A stretch of 64,000 nt of DNA, taken from assembly GCF_000160075.2 (NCBI RefSeq), contig NZ_KI535340.1, positions 712,711-776,710 of the forward strand, written 5' to 3'. A program made the translations under genes and the position numbers. The notes beneath the pieces were generated by a model, which saw only the letters and a list, made by a program, of their open reading frames with translations, searched no databases and was not told the origin of the DNA. The DNA is from Abiotrophia defectiva ATCC 49176 (GTDB lineage Bacteria; Bacillota; Bacilli; Lactobacillales; Aerococcaceae). Position 1 is the first letter of the stretch. Every line of letters starts with the position of its first letter. Shown here piece by piece: positions 1-8,586 of the stretch.

Positions 1-336
1 AGCTGGAACTTCTTCCAGCTACTTCGCTACTCCATTGACGGCATTATCAACTTCTCTGAAGTTCCTCTGACCTTAGCCTCTATTATGGGGACCATTACCT
101 GCCTAATTTCAGCCTTCTTCTTGGTTGTCATTATTGTCCGGGCCATGCTCTATGGCGACCGAGTGGCTGGTTGGCCTTCAATTGTGTCCATCATCCTCTT
201 CTTCTCAGGTATCCAGCTCCTGTCTTTAGGGATTATTGGTAACTACATTGGTAAAATCTTTATGGAAACCAAGCGACGCCCTATCTATATAATTAAGGAA
301 ACTGAAGCAAGTTCAGACAAAAAAAATGAAGCCTAA
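1..336 (+). CDS. GtrB/DPM1-like family 2 glycosyltransferase, C-terminal part
   Basis: The reading frame is open from base 1, so the gene starts outside the window and only about 111 C-terminal residues are seen. They hold two hydrophobic segments and end in GNYIGKIFMETKRRPIYII, the typical tail of membrane-anchored family 2 transferases of the GtrB/CsbB/ArnC group. These enzymes load a sugar onto undecaprenyl phosphate at the inner face of the membrane; the lipid-linked sugar is later used outside for decorating wall polymers or proteins. The catalytic N-terminal domain is not visible, so the sugar cannot be stated. The gene ends in a hairpin terminator and the next gene faces it. Family call fairly sure, role inferred. 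Confidence 0.75.
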   Translation, partial: SWNFFQLLRYSIDGIINFSEVPLTLASIMGTITCLISAFFLVVIIVRAMLYGDRVAGWPSIVSIILFFSGIQLLSLGIIGNYIGKIFMETKRRPIYIIKETEASSDKKNEA

Positions 337-360
337 CCCTTGGGTTGGCTTCATTTTTTA
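327..360 (+). terminator. Rho-independent terminator of the glycosyltransferase gene
   Basis: Stem GAAGCC/GGCTTC with inner AACCC/GGGTT and a two-base loop, followed by ATTTTTTA. It overlaps the stop codon. Confidence 0.85.
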
Positions 361-367
361 TTTGCGA

Positions 368-1015
368 TTAATGAGTTTCGCCGCCCACGACTTGAGCATC
401 TGTCTTGCCTTGGTAGGCTACAATGGTCTCTAAGCAGACCGTCAGGCCCTTGACAATATCAGCTAAAGCCATAGAGGCTTGGCCCGGCTTGTCGACCACT
501 TGTTCCGTCACATAAGGGACATGAATAAAGCCCCCTTGAGTCTTTGGATAGTGTTTAGCCAGATAATAGAGGTTCTGGTACATGATATGGTTGCAGACGA
601 AGGTCCCAGCAGTGTTAGATAGACTAGCAGGCAAGCCAGCTTTCTTGACCGCCTCTACCATGGCCTTAACTGGCAAGGTCGTAAAGTAGGCCGGCGCCCC
701 ATCAGCTTGAATGACTGTATCCAAAGGTTGTTGACCCTTGTTATCCGCAATCCGCGCATCATCCACGTTAATGGCCACCCGTTCAGGCGTAATACCGAAG
801 CGGCCCCCCGCTTGACCGACGCAGACTACCGCATCAGGCTGATGCTCATTTACCGCTTCAAAGAGGCGCTTAGCTGAATCGCCAAAAACGGTCGGAATCT
901 GAACGGTCACAATCTCAGCCCCCTCAATTTCCTTAGGCAAGCGACTAACAGCTTCCCAAGCAGGATTAATGGCTTCACCGCCAAAAGGATCAAAACCTGT
1001 TACTAATATTTTCAT
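368..1015 (-). CDS. pcp: Pyrrolidone-carboxylate peptidase (pyroglutamyl peptidase I)
   Basis: A 215-residue cytoplasmic C15 cysteine peptidase that removes N-terminal pyroglutamate from peptides. The N-terminal GFDPFGGE motif is present, and the catalytic triad is readable as Glu78 (PERVAIN), Cys141 (TFVCNHIMY) and His165 ([12 protein letters not shown]). Full length for the family. The start ATG follows AGGAG. It is the last gene of a run with the DUF979 and DUF969 membrane proteins, only 16 bases after the former. That arrangement suggests the transporter feeds the peptidase with pyroglutamyl peptides or exports 5-oxoproline; this link is inference. Confidence 0.95.
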   Translation of the reverse strand: MKILVTGFDPFGGEAINPAWEAVSRLPKEIEGAEIVTVQIPTVFGDSAKRLFEAVNEHQPDAVVCVGQAGGRFGITPERVAINVDDARIADNKGQQPLDTVIQADGAPAYFTTLPVKAMVEAVKKAGLPASLSNTAGTFVCNHIMYQNLYYLAKHYPKTQGGFIHVPYVTEQVVDKPGQASMALADIVKGLTVCLETIVAYQGKTDAQVVGGETH

Positions 1016-1031
1016 AAATTCATCTCCTATT

Positions 1032-1961
1032 CTAATAAGCCATGAAGTAAATCAAGGCAATATGTAGGACAATCATGGCCAGTGCGACAGGCACTTGTTG
1101 TTTAATGACGCCATTTGGATCTTTCATTTCTAAGAGAGAAGCCGGCATGGAGTTAAAGTTGGCTGCCATTGGGGTCATCAAAGTCCCGCAATAGCCTGCT
1201 GTCATAGCTAAGGTTCCCGCTACCACCGGATTAGCTCCCAAGGCGAAAACAAAAGGAATCCCAATCCCTGCTGTAATTACCGTGAAGGCTGCGAAGGCGT
1301 TCCCCATAATCATAGTGAAAATAACCATACCTAAAACGTAGGCTACCACACCCAGCAAACGGTTCTCTGCTGGCACCACTGAGGCCACTGCGGTCGAAAT
1401 TAGGTTCCCTACTTGGGCCTTAGTGAATATAATGCCAAGAGCTGCAAGTAGCTGAGGCAAGATAATGGTTACCCCCATTTGCAGGATCATTTGTGTAGTT
1501 CCATCGTAGACTTCTTTTGGTTTAGGACGCAACATAATCAAGGCAACTACTAAAGCAGTTAAGCCCCCAATTACTAAAGGCGCCTGGCCACCTAAACCCT
1601 TAACATTGTAGACTAATAAGACAACCACTAAGGCCAGGGTTAGAGAAGGCAGGAAAATCCACAAGCCAAAACGTTTAGCACGTTCCTCCTTCACTGCTTC
1701 TGATACTGCGTGAAGACTAGGCGTAGTCACTTGCTTGGTTACAGTCAGAACTGCCATAACCACTAGAAGAATCCCCACTAGAAGCGGAGGTAGGTAAGAA
1801 CCAAAAGTAAAAATAACCCCCAAGAGACTCCAGAAGAGAGTTGTCCCTATCCGAGTCTTACTATCAGAGCGATAAACATAGTAGGCCGACAGGAAGAAAA
1901 TCGCGCCCGCAATGTAATAGGCGAATTCTAAAATTAAATCACGTACTGCAGTAATTTCCAT
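1032..1961 (-). CDS. DUF979 family membrane protein
   Basis: A 309-residue polytopic membrane protein with about nine hydrophobic segments, matching the DUF979 family that is found with DUF969 and pcp in Firmicutes. A conserved segment near residues 225-275 ([19 protein letters not shown] and [12 protein letters not shown]) resembles the re-entrant transport regions of ion-transporter-like carriers. Its start codon shares one base with the DUF969 stop, so the two are translationally coupled and probably form one transporter in the membrane. Substrate not proven; a pyroglutamate-type compound is the obvious guess from the adjoining peptidase. Confidence 0.85.
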   Translation of the reverse strand: MEITAVRDLILEFAYYIAGAIFFLSAYYVYRSDSKTRIGTTLFWSLLGVIFTFGSYLPPLLVGILLVVMAVLTVTKQVTTPSLHAVSEAVKEERAKRFGLWIFLPSLTLALVVVLLVYNVKGLGGQAPLVIGGLTALVVALIMLRPKPKEVYDGTTQMILQMGVTIILPQLLAALGIIFTKAQVGNLISTAVASVVPAENRLLGVVAYVLGMVIFTMIMGNAFAAFTVITAGIGIPFVFALGANPVVAGTLAMTAGYCGTLMTPMAANFNSMPASLLEMKDPNGVIKQQVPVALAMIVLHIALIYFMAY

Positions 1962-2635
1962 TATTTCCGCCCCTTTCTGTTAAGCCCTTGTTGCCAGTAT
2001 GCCATATAGAGTGCCACCACGATTAAGCTTGCAATCCCTACGGTTAAGGCAGTGTTGGCCACATCTGTTGCCGCTACATCATATCCTGCTTCAGTTAAGG
2101 TCGAAATAATCAGTAAGACCCCTGAAGAACCAACAAAGATATTTTGGGAGTAGAAGTTAGCGATATTTTCTACGGCCGCACATTTACCCTTAATCGCGTC
2201 CACTTCTTCGTCACTCAAGTCCTCACCGCATTTTTCGCGCACAGCTGCTTCAGTCATGGGATAGATCAAAGGACGAATGAATTGCACGTGCCCACCTAGA
2301 GGAATTTGGAAGGCCAGGGAGACCTCACGAATCACAACATAGGTATAGAGCAAAATAGGTGCCGTCAAGCCCTTGAGCTTACTAATCAGATGCTGGGCTT
2401 GTTGGCGCAAACCAAATCGTTCCACCATGGCAATCATGGGAATTGGAATCAAGAAGATGGTGACCAAACGGTTCTTGACAAAGTTTTCCCCCAAGAGAAT
2501 TAATGCCTCTTGCCAGTGAATGCCAGCCACTAAAGCCGTTGACAAGGCCGCCACGATTAAGACCGCCATGGTATCCAACTTGAGCGAAAAACCAAGGACA
2601 ATAATAACAATACCAATTAAAATGAACCAGTTCAT
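1961..2635 (-). CDS. DUF969 family membrane protein
   Basis: A 224-residue membrane protein with about five or six hydrophobic segments, first gene of the DUF969-DUF979-pcp operon. Residues around 110-125 (REVSLAFQIPLGGHVQFIRPLIYPM) form the best recognisable family block. The start follows GAAAGGAG. The protein is about half a usual carrier, which fits a two-subunit transporter made with DUF979. A promoter lies just upstream at 2666-2694. Function inferred from gene order only. Confidence 0.85.
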   Translation of the reverse strand: MNWFILIGIVIIVLGFSLKLDTMAVLIVAALSTALVAGIHWQEALILLGENFVKNRLVTIFLIPIPMIAMVERFGLRQQAQHLISKLKGLTAPILLYTYVVIREVSLAFQIPLGGHVQFIRPLIYPMTEAAVREKCGEDLSDEEVDAIKGKCAAVENIANFYSQNIFVGSSGVLLIISTLTEAGYDVAATDVANTALTVGIASLIVVALYMAYWQQGLNRKGRK

Positions 2636-2665
2636 ACTGTCACTCCTTTCAAATTGTTTACTCTA

Positions 2666-2694
2666 AATATAGCGATTATCCCGCTCAAAGTAAA
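2666..2694 (-). promoter_or_regulatory. Promoter of the DUF969-DUF979-pcp operon
   Basis: On the minus strand TTTACT, 17 bases, then TATATT, about 30 bases before the ribosome binding site. The -35 box is weak (4 of 6). Confidence 0.5.
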
Positions 2695-2767
2695 GCTTTT
2701 CCGAACAAAAAGCATCAACTGAATCTAAACGTCCGGTTTTAATGCTCCTGAAATACTGCGTCGCAAA

Positions 2768-2811
2768 TAAAAACTCAAGAATCGGCACTAAACCGATACT
2801 TGAGCTTTTTT
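2768..2811 (-). terminator. Terminator of the M50 peptidase gene
   Basis: Stem built from CTCAAG/CTTGAG and ATCGG/CCGAT around 2774-2804. On the minus strand it runs into TTTTTATTT. The opposite strand also has a T-run, so it may act in both directions. It overlaps the M50 stop codon. Confidence 0.75.
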
Positions 2812-3919
2812 AATTATTATTTGCTTGTTCTGCCTGGATTTTCTCTTCTAGGTAATCTATAATCCGAGCTTCCTGCTCCTGAGCCCTGAGGTTATGGGCG
2901 CGAGGCAGGCGTTTCTTAGCTTGCGCCAAATGCTCCAGAGCCGTCGCCACATCTCCCTTGACCCGCCAATGATAGGCAGCCTGGGCGGTTGAGTTTTCCG
3001 GTCGCTTGGTCTTCAGCATAGCCACTAAGAGGGGATCCTCCAGTAAGGTCGTAATCAGGGGATCTTCGGGATGTTGCAGGCTAGCCGCAAAAAGTAAGAG
3101 GCGCAGAATTTCCTGACGATAGGGCGTCACCATATCCTCCCGTTCCTGATAGATTTTCTTAGCCAAGATGTAGACTTCTTCGAACTGACCCTGATCCACT
3201 AGTTGCTCTAAGTCATAAAAAATCGTAGCATCCGTCAAAAAGTTAGTCTCATTAATAGTAACACGCCGTAGATAGCGATATTTCTCATCATAAGACTTAC
3301 CACGATTGGCCCAGTAATTATCCTCTAACATTATGAAGAGAACTAGGCGGTTTAATTCACTTTTGCTCAATAAAAGTAAGTTTTTGCCATCATTAAAACT
3401 CATGGGAATGGCATTGGTCAGGCCCATCAAAATCCCAAGGCTAGCAAAGACAAAGACATAGATATTAGGCCAGAGCCAATAGGCCAAGACACTGGTCAAA
3501 ATATTAGCCAGAAAACCACCCGCTAAGTAGAGCCTAAAAGGAAATTTTTGGCTTTGATAGCGTGGCGGGCGCATTAAACACTGGCCACCAGTCCCGGCCA
3601 CATGTTGCCAACGAAACTTAAAGCCACCTGACTCAGATTTTTCCAATTTTAAATCCATAACCCGGAAACTAACAAATTTATAACCCGTCAGCAGGCCACC
3701 AAGCAAATGGCCCCCTTCATGAATAATAATGTGTAAGATTGTGCTCACTATAAAGGTCGCTAGCAAATAGGTAATAGACACATGACGCATCTGATTGGCA
3801 AGTGAAGGGCCAAAGAAGCGCCCGATTAGAAGGCCGATAACAGCGCCCACTATGAGGCAGAGCACGATGTAGACTAGCTGACGCCAGATTGAAGTTTTTC
3901 TTGTATTATTTTGCGCCAT
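2810..3919 (-). CDS. M50 family membrane metallopeptidase
   Basis: A 369-residue protein with an N-terminal membrane domain and a soluble C-terminal half. The zinc motif HEGGH (HExxH type) lies in a hydrophobic segment near residue 68, and a second metal-ligand-like motif NDGKN follows near residue 173, as in site-2 protease relatives, where the third ligand sits in an LDG-type motif. The C-terminal 170 residues are charged and predicted helical, TPR-like in look. The start follows GGAGG. Substrate unknown; it stands alone between a terminator and a long upstream gap, so context gives no clue. Confidence 0.8.
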   Translation of the reverse strand: MAQNNTRKTSIWRQLVYIVLCLIVGAVIGLLIGRFFGPSLANQMRHVSITYLLATFIVSTILHIIIHEGGHLLGGLLTGYKFVSFRVMDLKLEKSESGGFKFRWQHVAGTGGQCLMRPPRYQSQKFPFRLYLAGGFLANILTSVLAYWLWPNIYVFVFASLGILMGLTNAIPMSFNDGKNLLLLSKSELNRLVLFIMLEDNYWANRGKSYDEKYRYLRRVTINETNFLTDATIFYDLEQLVDQGQFEEVYILAKKIYQEREDMVTPYRQEILRLLLFAASLQHPEDPLITTLLEDPLLVAMLKTKRPENSTAQAAYHWRVKGDVATALEHLAQAKKRLPRAHNLRAQEQEARIIDYLEEKIQAEQANNN

Positions 3920-4076
3920 TATAGTTCCTCCCTTTCAGTCCAATTGGTCACCAATATAGTCTCTATTATACTGGATAGCCTCTAGTGGTTCAAGGTCAAG
4001 AATTGCCTTCGAGAGGTAATAATATGATTAAAGCCCATGACAGTCATATTAGTCGGCTCCGGACAAAATGGCTCTG
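3920..4076. other. Intergenic stretch without visible gene
   Basis: Between the divergent M50 gene and the T-box promoter. It must hold the M50 promoter on the minus strand, but no clear -35/-10 pair, ORF or repeat was found. Confidence 0.5.
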
Positions 4077-4105
4077 TTGACAGGCTTCTGCTTTCGTGTT
4101 ACACT
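4077..4105 (+). promoter_or_regulatory. Promoter of the methionine T-box transcript
   Basis: TTGACA at 4077, 17-base spacer, TACACT at 4100. It sits just before the T-box leader. Confidence 0.75.
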
Positions 4106-4111
4106 GAGGCA

Positions 4112-4366
4112 AATACTACTTCGATGACGAGATGAGTAAGTCAAGCCACGGTCTATAGAGAGCCCTAGTTGCTGCAAAGGGGTGGCCACCTTGACCCAAG
4201 ATGACCTCTGAGAATTTCACTGTTTTTCAGCCAGTGAGACGTTCGCAACGTTACTGCCAAGTCTTAGACTTACCAAGGTGCTTGCTGTGAGGCAAGCACA
4301 AAATCGGGTGGTACCACGAAGATTCGTCCCGGCGCGCAGGCCTTTCCCTGTGCGTCGGGCTTTTTC
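4112..4366 (+). promoter_or_regulatory. T-box riboswitch, methionine-specific
   Basis: The leader has the T-box core GGGTGGTACCACG (4306-4318) and a terminator hairpin at 4327-4366 (CCCGGCGCGCAGG pairing with CCTGTGCGTCGGG, then T5). The specifier triplet reads ATG at 4201-4203, followed by A and by the usual CTCTGAGAA block, so uncharged tRNA-Met is the predicted ligand. The antiterminator bulge TGGT (4309-4312) matches a tRNA ending in ACCA, which agrees with tRNA-Met. Low charged tRNA-Met should lift termination and turn on the downstream trans-sulfuration enzyme. Confidence 0.92.
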
Positions 4367-4400
4367 TTTGACCTATTAATCCATAAAGGAGTTGACCCTG

Positions 4401-5486
4401 ATGACCCATCGTGACACTCAACTAGCCCAACTGGGCAACCGCCAAGACCAACAAACCGGCGCGGTCTCCCTGCCTATTCACCTGTCTACCGCTTACGCCC
4501 ATCCAGGTTTGGGCCAAAGCACGGGCTTTGACTATACCCGAACCAAAAACCCTACCCGCACCGTCTTAGAAGAAGGTCTGGCTTCCCTTGAATGCGGCGC
4601 CCAAGCAGTGGTAACCTCTTCCGGTATGAGCGCCATTCAGCTAGTCTTAGGCCTCTTCCCAGCTGGTAGTCAATTCCTGGTAACACGCGATGTATATGGG
4701 GGCAGCTTCCGCTACTTCGATAAGCTCCAAGCGCAAGGTTTCTATCAATTTACTTATTTCCAAGATTTAGAAGAGCTGACCTCCTTAATTAGCGACCAAG
4801 TAGCCGCTGTCTTCGTCGAGACCCCTACCAACCCGCTCATGCAGGAAATTGATTTGGCGGCTGTTGCCCAAGTCTGTCAAGGCCACCAAACTCGCCTTAT
4901 CGTGGACAATACCTTCTTGACTCCCCTACGTCAACGACCTTTAGAATTAGGGGCTGACCTAGTCATTCATTCAGGCACCAAATACCTAACTGGCCATAAC
5001 GACATCTTGGCCGGTGTAGTAGTGTCCAAAGACGCTAGCTTGGGCGAGCAATTAGTCTGGTTGTCCAACACCACAGGCCCAACCTTATCACCTTTTGACT
5101 GTTGGCTCTTTATCCGCTCACTTAAAACCCTGTCCCTGCGGCTAGACCGGCAAGAAGCCAATGCTCAGGCCCTAGCCCAAGAACTAAGCCAACACCCTCA
5201 AATCAAAGAAGTCCTCTATCCTGGTCGCGGCGCCATGATGTCCATTAAGATTCAAGATGCCAGCAAGGTAGACAGCTTCTTACGGGCTCTCAAGGTCTTC
5301 ACCTTTGCGGAGAGCTTAGGGGGTGTCGAAAGCTTCATCACCTATCCAACCACCCAAACCCATGCTGACATCCCGCAAGACATCCGAGAATCTTATGGCT
5401 TAACAGCCGACTTACTACGAGTATCCGTAGGGATTGAAGATCCGCAAGATTTAATTGCGGACATTATCCAAGCCCTGAATGCCTAA
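4401..5486 (+). CDS. Cys/Met metabolism PLP enzyme (cystathionine gamma-synthase/beta-lyase family)
   Basis: A 361-residue cytosolic PLP enzyme of the Cys/Met metabolism family. The phosphate-binding SSGMSAIQ, the substrate-side FVETPTNPL, and the PLP lysine in HSGTKYLTGHND are visible, and the tail LRVSVGIED is typical. An in-frame TTG nine bases upstream overlaps the AAAGGAG site, so the ATG at 4401 with nine-base spacing is preferred. The methionine T-box in front ties it to methionine synthesis. Sequence alone does not separate cystathionine synthase, beta-lyase or O-acylhomoserine sulfhydrylase. No other met gene is adjacent, so it is a single-gene unit. Confidence 0.9.
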   Translation: MTHRDTQLAQLGNRQDQQTGAVSLPIHLSTAYAHPGLGQSTGFDYTRTKNPTRTVLEEGLASLECGAQAVVTSSGMSAIQLVLGLFPAGSQFLVTRDVYGGSFRYFDKLQAQGFYQFTYFQDLEELTSLISDQVAAVFVETPTNPLMQEIDLAAVAQVCQGHQTRLIVDNTFLTPLRQRPLELGADLVIHSGTKYLTGHNDILAGVVVSKDASLGEQLVWLSNTTGPTLSPFDCWLFIRSLKTLSLRLDRQEANAQALAQELSQHPQIKEVLYPGRGAMMSIKIQDASKVDSFLRALKVFTFAESLGGVESFITYPTTQTHADIPQDIRESYGLTADLLRVSVGIEDPQDLIADIIQALNA

Positions 5487-5488
5487 GA

Positions 5489-5520
5489 AAAAAGCGAAGT
5501 GCAATAGCACTTCGCTTTTC
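5489..5520 (+). terminator. Terminator of the trans-sulfuration gene
   Basis: AAAAGCGAAGTGC/GCACTTCGCTTTT stem with an AATA loop. The symmetric A and T tracts could serve the converging ddl transcript as well. Confidence 0.9.
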
Positions 5521-5550
5521 TAATACTATCTAGGCCATGTGGTTTTGTTA

Positions 5551-6639
5551 TTAACGACTTACTTGTTTATAAGCTTGCTTGTCTTCGAAACTCTTAAGCG
5601 CTAATTGCAAGAGCTCTTCGATTAGGTCGCGGGTATTAAGCCCGGTCGCTTCCCAAAGACAAGGATACATGCTGTAAGGCGTAAAGCCTGGCATGGTGTT
5701 AATTTCATTGATATAGATATCGTGGCTAGCCGTTACGAAGAAGTCAACCCGTGACAAGCCCTTGCCATCCAATGCGCGGTAGGCGCGTAGGGCATATTCT
5801 TGAATCTTGTCACTAATGGCGTCTGGCAATTGAGCCGGAATCTCCATTTCCACTGTGTTGTTGACATACTTTTCATCGTAGTCGTAGAAATCAGCAGTCT
5901 TGACCAGACGGCCGACCACACTAGCGTGCGCATCATCGTTCCCTAAAACTGCCACTTCGCATTCTTGGGCGGAAATGCCTTGCTCCACCACGATACGACG
6001 GTCAAATTGCAGGGCTTTCTCTACAGCTGCGCGTAACTCTTCGGTCGTGGTAGCCTTAGAAATCCCCACGCTAGAGCCCATGTTAGCAGGCTTTACAAAG
6101 AGTGGATAGAGCAAGTTACCCTCACAGCGATTCATCCATTCCTCAGGGGACTGAGCCCATTCACGAGAATCGAAGGCCACGTATGGCACTTGTGGTAAGC
6201 CAGCTTGGTGGAAAAGTTGTTTGGAAATGACCTTGTCCATACCGCAAGCACTAGCAGTCACGCCAGCCCCAACATATGGCATGCCTAAGACTTCCAAGAA
6301 GCCTTGGATGGTCCCATCTTCGCCGTTAGGGCCATGTAAGACAGGAAAGACAATGGTGTCTGCTTCCTTAATATCGCCAGGTTGAATTAAGGTCCCGACT
6401 GATTGACCCTCTGGCCCCTCAGCCCAACGCGCTTGCGGACCAGCCGTTAAGGCCAGTTGGTTAGAGTGGCTAAGCGGACCTGATAAAGGCGCTCCCTTGA
6501 GCCAGTCTCCTTGCTTGGTAATATAAACAGGTTGTACCTCATAGTAGTTATACATGATGGACTGCATAATATTATGTGCTGAAATCAAGGAAATATCATG
6601 TTCAGCACTCTGCCCACCATAGAGTAAGACGATTTTCAT
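5551..6639 (-). CDS. ddl: D-alanine--D-alanine ligase
   Basis: A 362-residue ATP-grasp ligase making the D-Ala-D-Ala dipeptide for peptidoglycan. LLYGGQSAEHDIS at the N-terminus, the HGPNGEDGTIQG block, and the metal site NEINTMPGFT near residue 317 are all present. The segment FYDYDEKY keeps tyrosine at the position where vancomycin-resistant lactobacilli have phenylalanine, so a D-Ala-D-Ala product is expected (family knowledge). The ATG at 6639 is chosen because GGAGG lies eight bases before it and homologs start MKIVLLYGG. It starts 20 bases after the upstream unknown gene and is probably co-transcribed with it. Confidence 0.95.
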   Translation of the reverse strand: MKIVLLYGGQSAEHDISLISAHNIMQSIMYNYYEVQPVYITKQGDWLKGAPLSGPLSHSNQLALTAGPQARWAEGPEGQSVGTLIQPGDIKEADTIVFPVLHGPNGEDGTIQGFLEVLGMPYVGAGVTASACGMDKVISKQLFHQAGLPQVPYVAFDSREWAQSPEEWMNRCEGNLLYPLFVKPANMGSSVGISKATTTEELRAAVEKALQFDRRIVVEQGISAQECEVAVLGNDDAHASVVGRLVKTADFYDYDEKYVNNTVEMEIPAQLPDAISDKIQEYALRAYRALDGKGLSRVDFFVTASHDIYINEINTMPGFTPYSMYPCLWEATGLNTRDLIEELLQLALKSFEDKQAYKQVSR

Positions 6640-6659
6640 GTAAAGTTCCTCCATCAAAT

Positions 6660-7409
6660 TTAGATATTCAATACTAGACGCCAATGGTTGGCACTTGTAT
6701 CATAGACAATCTCCCCAATCTGCTCTGCCATATTCTGATTTTGGGAGAGCAGGGTCAACTCATCTTCAATCACGAAGAGTGGCACTGACCATTTTCCGTT
6801 ATGAGAGTGAGCTTGCACGAAGTCCACCTTAATGCCGTTGGCGAATAAAGGGGCCAGTTCCTCTGCTACGTGTGCAGGCAAGAGGGAGACTGTCTGGCGT
6901 TTAGAGAAGAAGAGGTTCTTATTCTCATTAACCAGATCCATCATGCGTTCGGTCATATTCCGAGCAAAGCGCGGGTAGAAGTCTTGAATATGCCGATAGA
7001 AGAGCTTGTTCAGCCCATTAGGTAAAGTGAGATAGACAAAGTTATTCTGCAACTTATAGAAGAAAGCTGAGCGTAGGACATTGGAAGAGTGGAAGAGGTA
7101 AAGCAATTCCGCAATTTCCTGAGGAGTCAATTGATGCATGAGTTCAATGGATTCGAAGTCAATCCAGTTAGACATCCGCAGCTTCTGGGCTTGGACTGTC
7201 TCCATATACCGTAAGACTTCAGACCGTCCCCGCAAAATCTTGAAGTTGGTCTGCACATCAAAGCGACCAAAGTTAGCCGGTGCTTCTGCCAAAATCAAGT
7301 TATTAGGTAAATTCTGTGCACTAAAGTCGTCACTAGTCAGACTTAGGGCCCGGGTCATCATATAGTTGGTAACCGAGTCATAATGCACATAGAGGTTAAC
7401 CCGTTTCAT
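6660..7409 (-). CDS. Conserved hypothetical protein upstream of ddl
   Basis: A 249-residue protein, not recognised. No signal peptide and no membrane segment. The sequence is rich in aromatic and charged residues, begins MKRVNLYVHYDSV and ends VYDTSANHWRLVLNI. The start at 7409 is preferred because AAAGGAGG lies seven bases upstream; an ATG six codons earlier overlaps the ribosome binding site. It directly precedes ddl with 20 bases between them and follows lemA by about 60. A cytoplasmic role is likely; nothing more can be said. Confidence 0.8.
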   Translation of the reverse strand: MKRVNLYVHYDSVTNYMMTRALSLTSDDFSAQNLPNNLILAEAPANFGRFDVQTNFKILRGRSEVLRYMETVQAQKLRMSNWIDFESIELMHQLTPQEIAELLYLFHSSNVLRSAFFYKLQNNFVYLTLPNGLNKLFYRHIQDFYPRFARNMTERMMDLVNENKNLFFSKRQTVSLLPAHVAEELAPLFANGIKVDFVQAHSHNGKWSVPLFVIEDELTLLSQNQNMAEQIGEIVYDTSANHWRLVLNI

Positions 7410-7469
7410 CTCATGCCTCCTTTCCATGCTAGCTAGTAGGTCAATAGTATAATGGTAGTAAATTTAGAC

Positions 7470-8042
7470 TTAGAAGCTTACTTTTGGTGCTTCTTTGGCT
7501 TCAGCTGGTGCTTGTAGGTAAGCTTTTGGTGTAAAACCACTTAAGCCAGCTACCAAGCTGTTAGGGAAGGTTTGGATCCCAGTGTTGTATTGGCCAATGC
7601 TTGAGTTGTAGATTTGACGCGCTTTGGCAATCAAGTCTTCGGTTTCTTCCAAGCTACGTTGTAAGTCTAAGTAGTTTTGGTTAGCTTTGAGCTCAGGATA
7701 AGCTTCTGCTACAGCCAATAAACGAGATAAAGCCCCTGTCAATTGGTTTGATAATTCATTCTTTTGCTCAGGCGTTGCATCCATTGGCAAGTTAACGATT
7801 TGTTGACGCGCCTTCACTACAGCGTCTAAGGTTTCACTCTCGTGTTTAGAGTAACCTTTGACTGTTTCCACTAAGTTTGGAATTAAGTCGTTACGACGTT
7901 GGAGTTGCACGTCTACTTGGCTGAAGCTCTCTTCAGACCAGTTACGTAAACGAACTAAACGGTTGTAGACAGATGCCCAGAAGACTACTAATAGGACCAC
8001 AATCCCAGCAATAATCCCTAAAACAGTCCATAATGTACTCAT
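7470..8042 (-). CDS. lemA: LemA family membrane-anchored protein
   Basis: A 190-residue protein with one N-terminal membrane helix (about residues 5-25) and a long helical extracytoplasmic or cytoplasmic domain. The block VYNRLVRLRNWSEESFSQVDVQLQRR followed by NDLIPNLVETVKGY is diagnostic for LemA. The function of the family is not settled. The start ATG at 8042 has GAAAGG nine bases upstream, while the ATG at 8051 touches it. It stands upstream of the unknown gene and ddl on the same strand. Confidence 0.9.
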   Translation of the reverse strand: MSTLWTVLGIIAGIVVLLVVFWASVYNRLVRLRNWSEESFSQVDVQLQRRNDLIPNLVETVKGYSKHESETLDAVVKARQQIVNLPMDATPEQKNELSNQLTGALSRLLAVAEAYPELKANQNYLDLQRSLEETEDLIAKARQIYNSSIGQYNTGIQTFPNSLVAGLSGFTPKAYLQAPAEAKEAPKVSF

Positions 8043-8130
8043 AAAAAACATCCTTTCGAATTTTAGTCTCGTCCTCTATTATAAGCCAAAAACCTTGTCT
8101 TGTCACGCTTTGCGCAAGATTGTTACCTAA

Positions 8131-8159
8131 AATAAAAAAAGAGCCCCAAGGGGCTCTTG
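8131..8159 (-). terminator. Terminator of rpmE2
   Basis: Stem AAGAGCCCC/GGGGCTCTT with a two-base loop, then TTTTTTTATT on the minus strand. Confidence 0.9.
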
Positions 8160-8183
8160 ATCTTCTGTGGATAGAAGGATGGC

Positions 8184-8432
8184 TTATTTGTTGAAGCCGT
8201 ACTTCTTGTTGAAGCGGTCCACACGACCATCTGCTTGGGTGAATTTTTGACGCCCAGTGTAGAATGGATGTGAATCAGACGAAATTTCCACACGGATTAA
8301 TGGGTAAGTGTTGCCATCTTCCCACTCAACCGTTTCGTTAGAAGTTTTCGTTGAACCTGACAAGAATTTGTAACCAGTAGTAGTGTCCATGAAGACAACT
8401 GGTTGGTAGTTTGGATGAATATCTGGTCTCAT
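8184..8432 (-). CDS. rpmE2: 50S ribosomal protein L31 type B
   Basis: An 82-residue ribosomal protein. [30 protein letters not shown] and the tail [10 protein letters not shown] identify the zinc-free type B form of L31; no CxxC motif is present. Type B proteins commonly replace the zinc form under zinc limitation in other bacteria, though here no second copy is in view. Single-gene unit with a strong terminator; the start follows AAAGGAAG. Confidence 0.97.
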   Translation of the reverse strand: MRPDIHPNYQPVVFMDTTTGYKFLSGSTKTSNETVEWEDGNTYPLIRVEISSDSHPFYTGRQKFTQADGRVDRFNKKYGFNK

Positions 8433-8586
8433 TTATGAACTTCCTTTCTGCCCTAGGCTATTTGCTAGTCTAGAGTTATTTGTCTGCACTCGGTGCAACA
8501 CTAATATCATACCTAATTCTCTGCCAAATGTAAAGAATAAATTTGGCACCTAGTCAGAAAAGCTGACTTGTGGCGTTAAACACCTC

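Noticed and set aside
4392-4400. TTG start for the trans-sulfuration enzyme
   Set aside because: It overlaps the end of the AAAGGAG site; the ATG at 4401 has correct spacing.
5551-6639. D-Ala-D-Lac (vancomycin-resistant) type ligase
   Set aside because: The FYDYDEKY segment keeps tyrosine where the D-Lac type of lactobacilli has phenylalanine.
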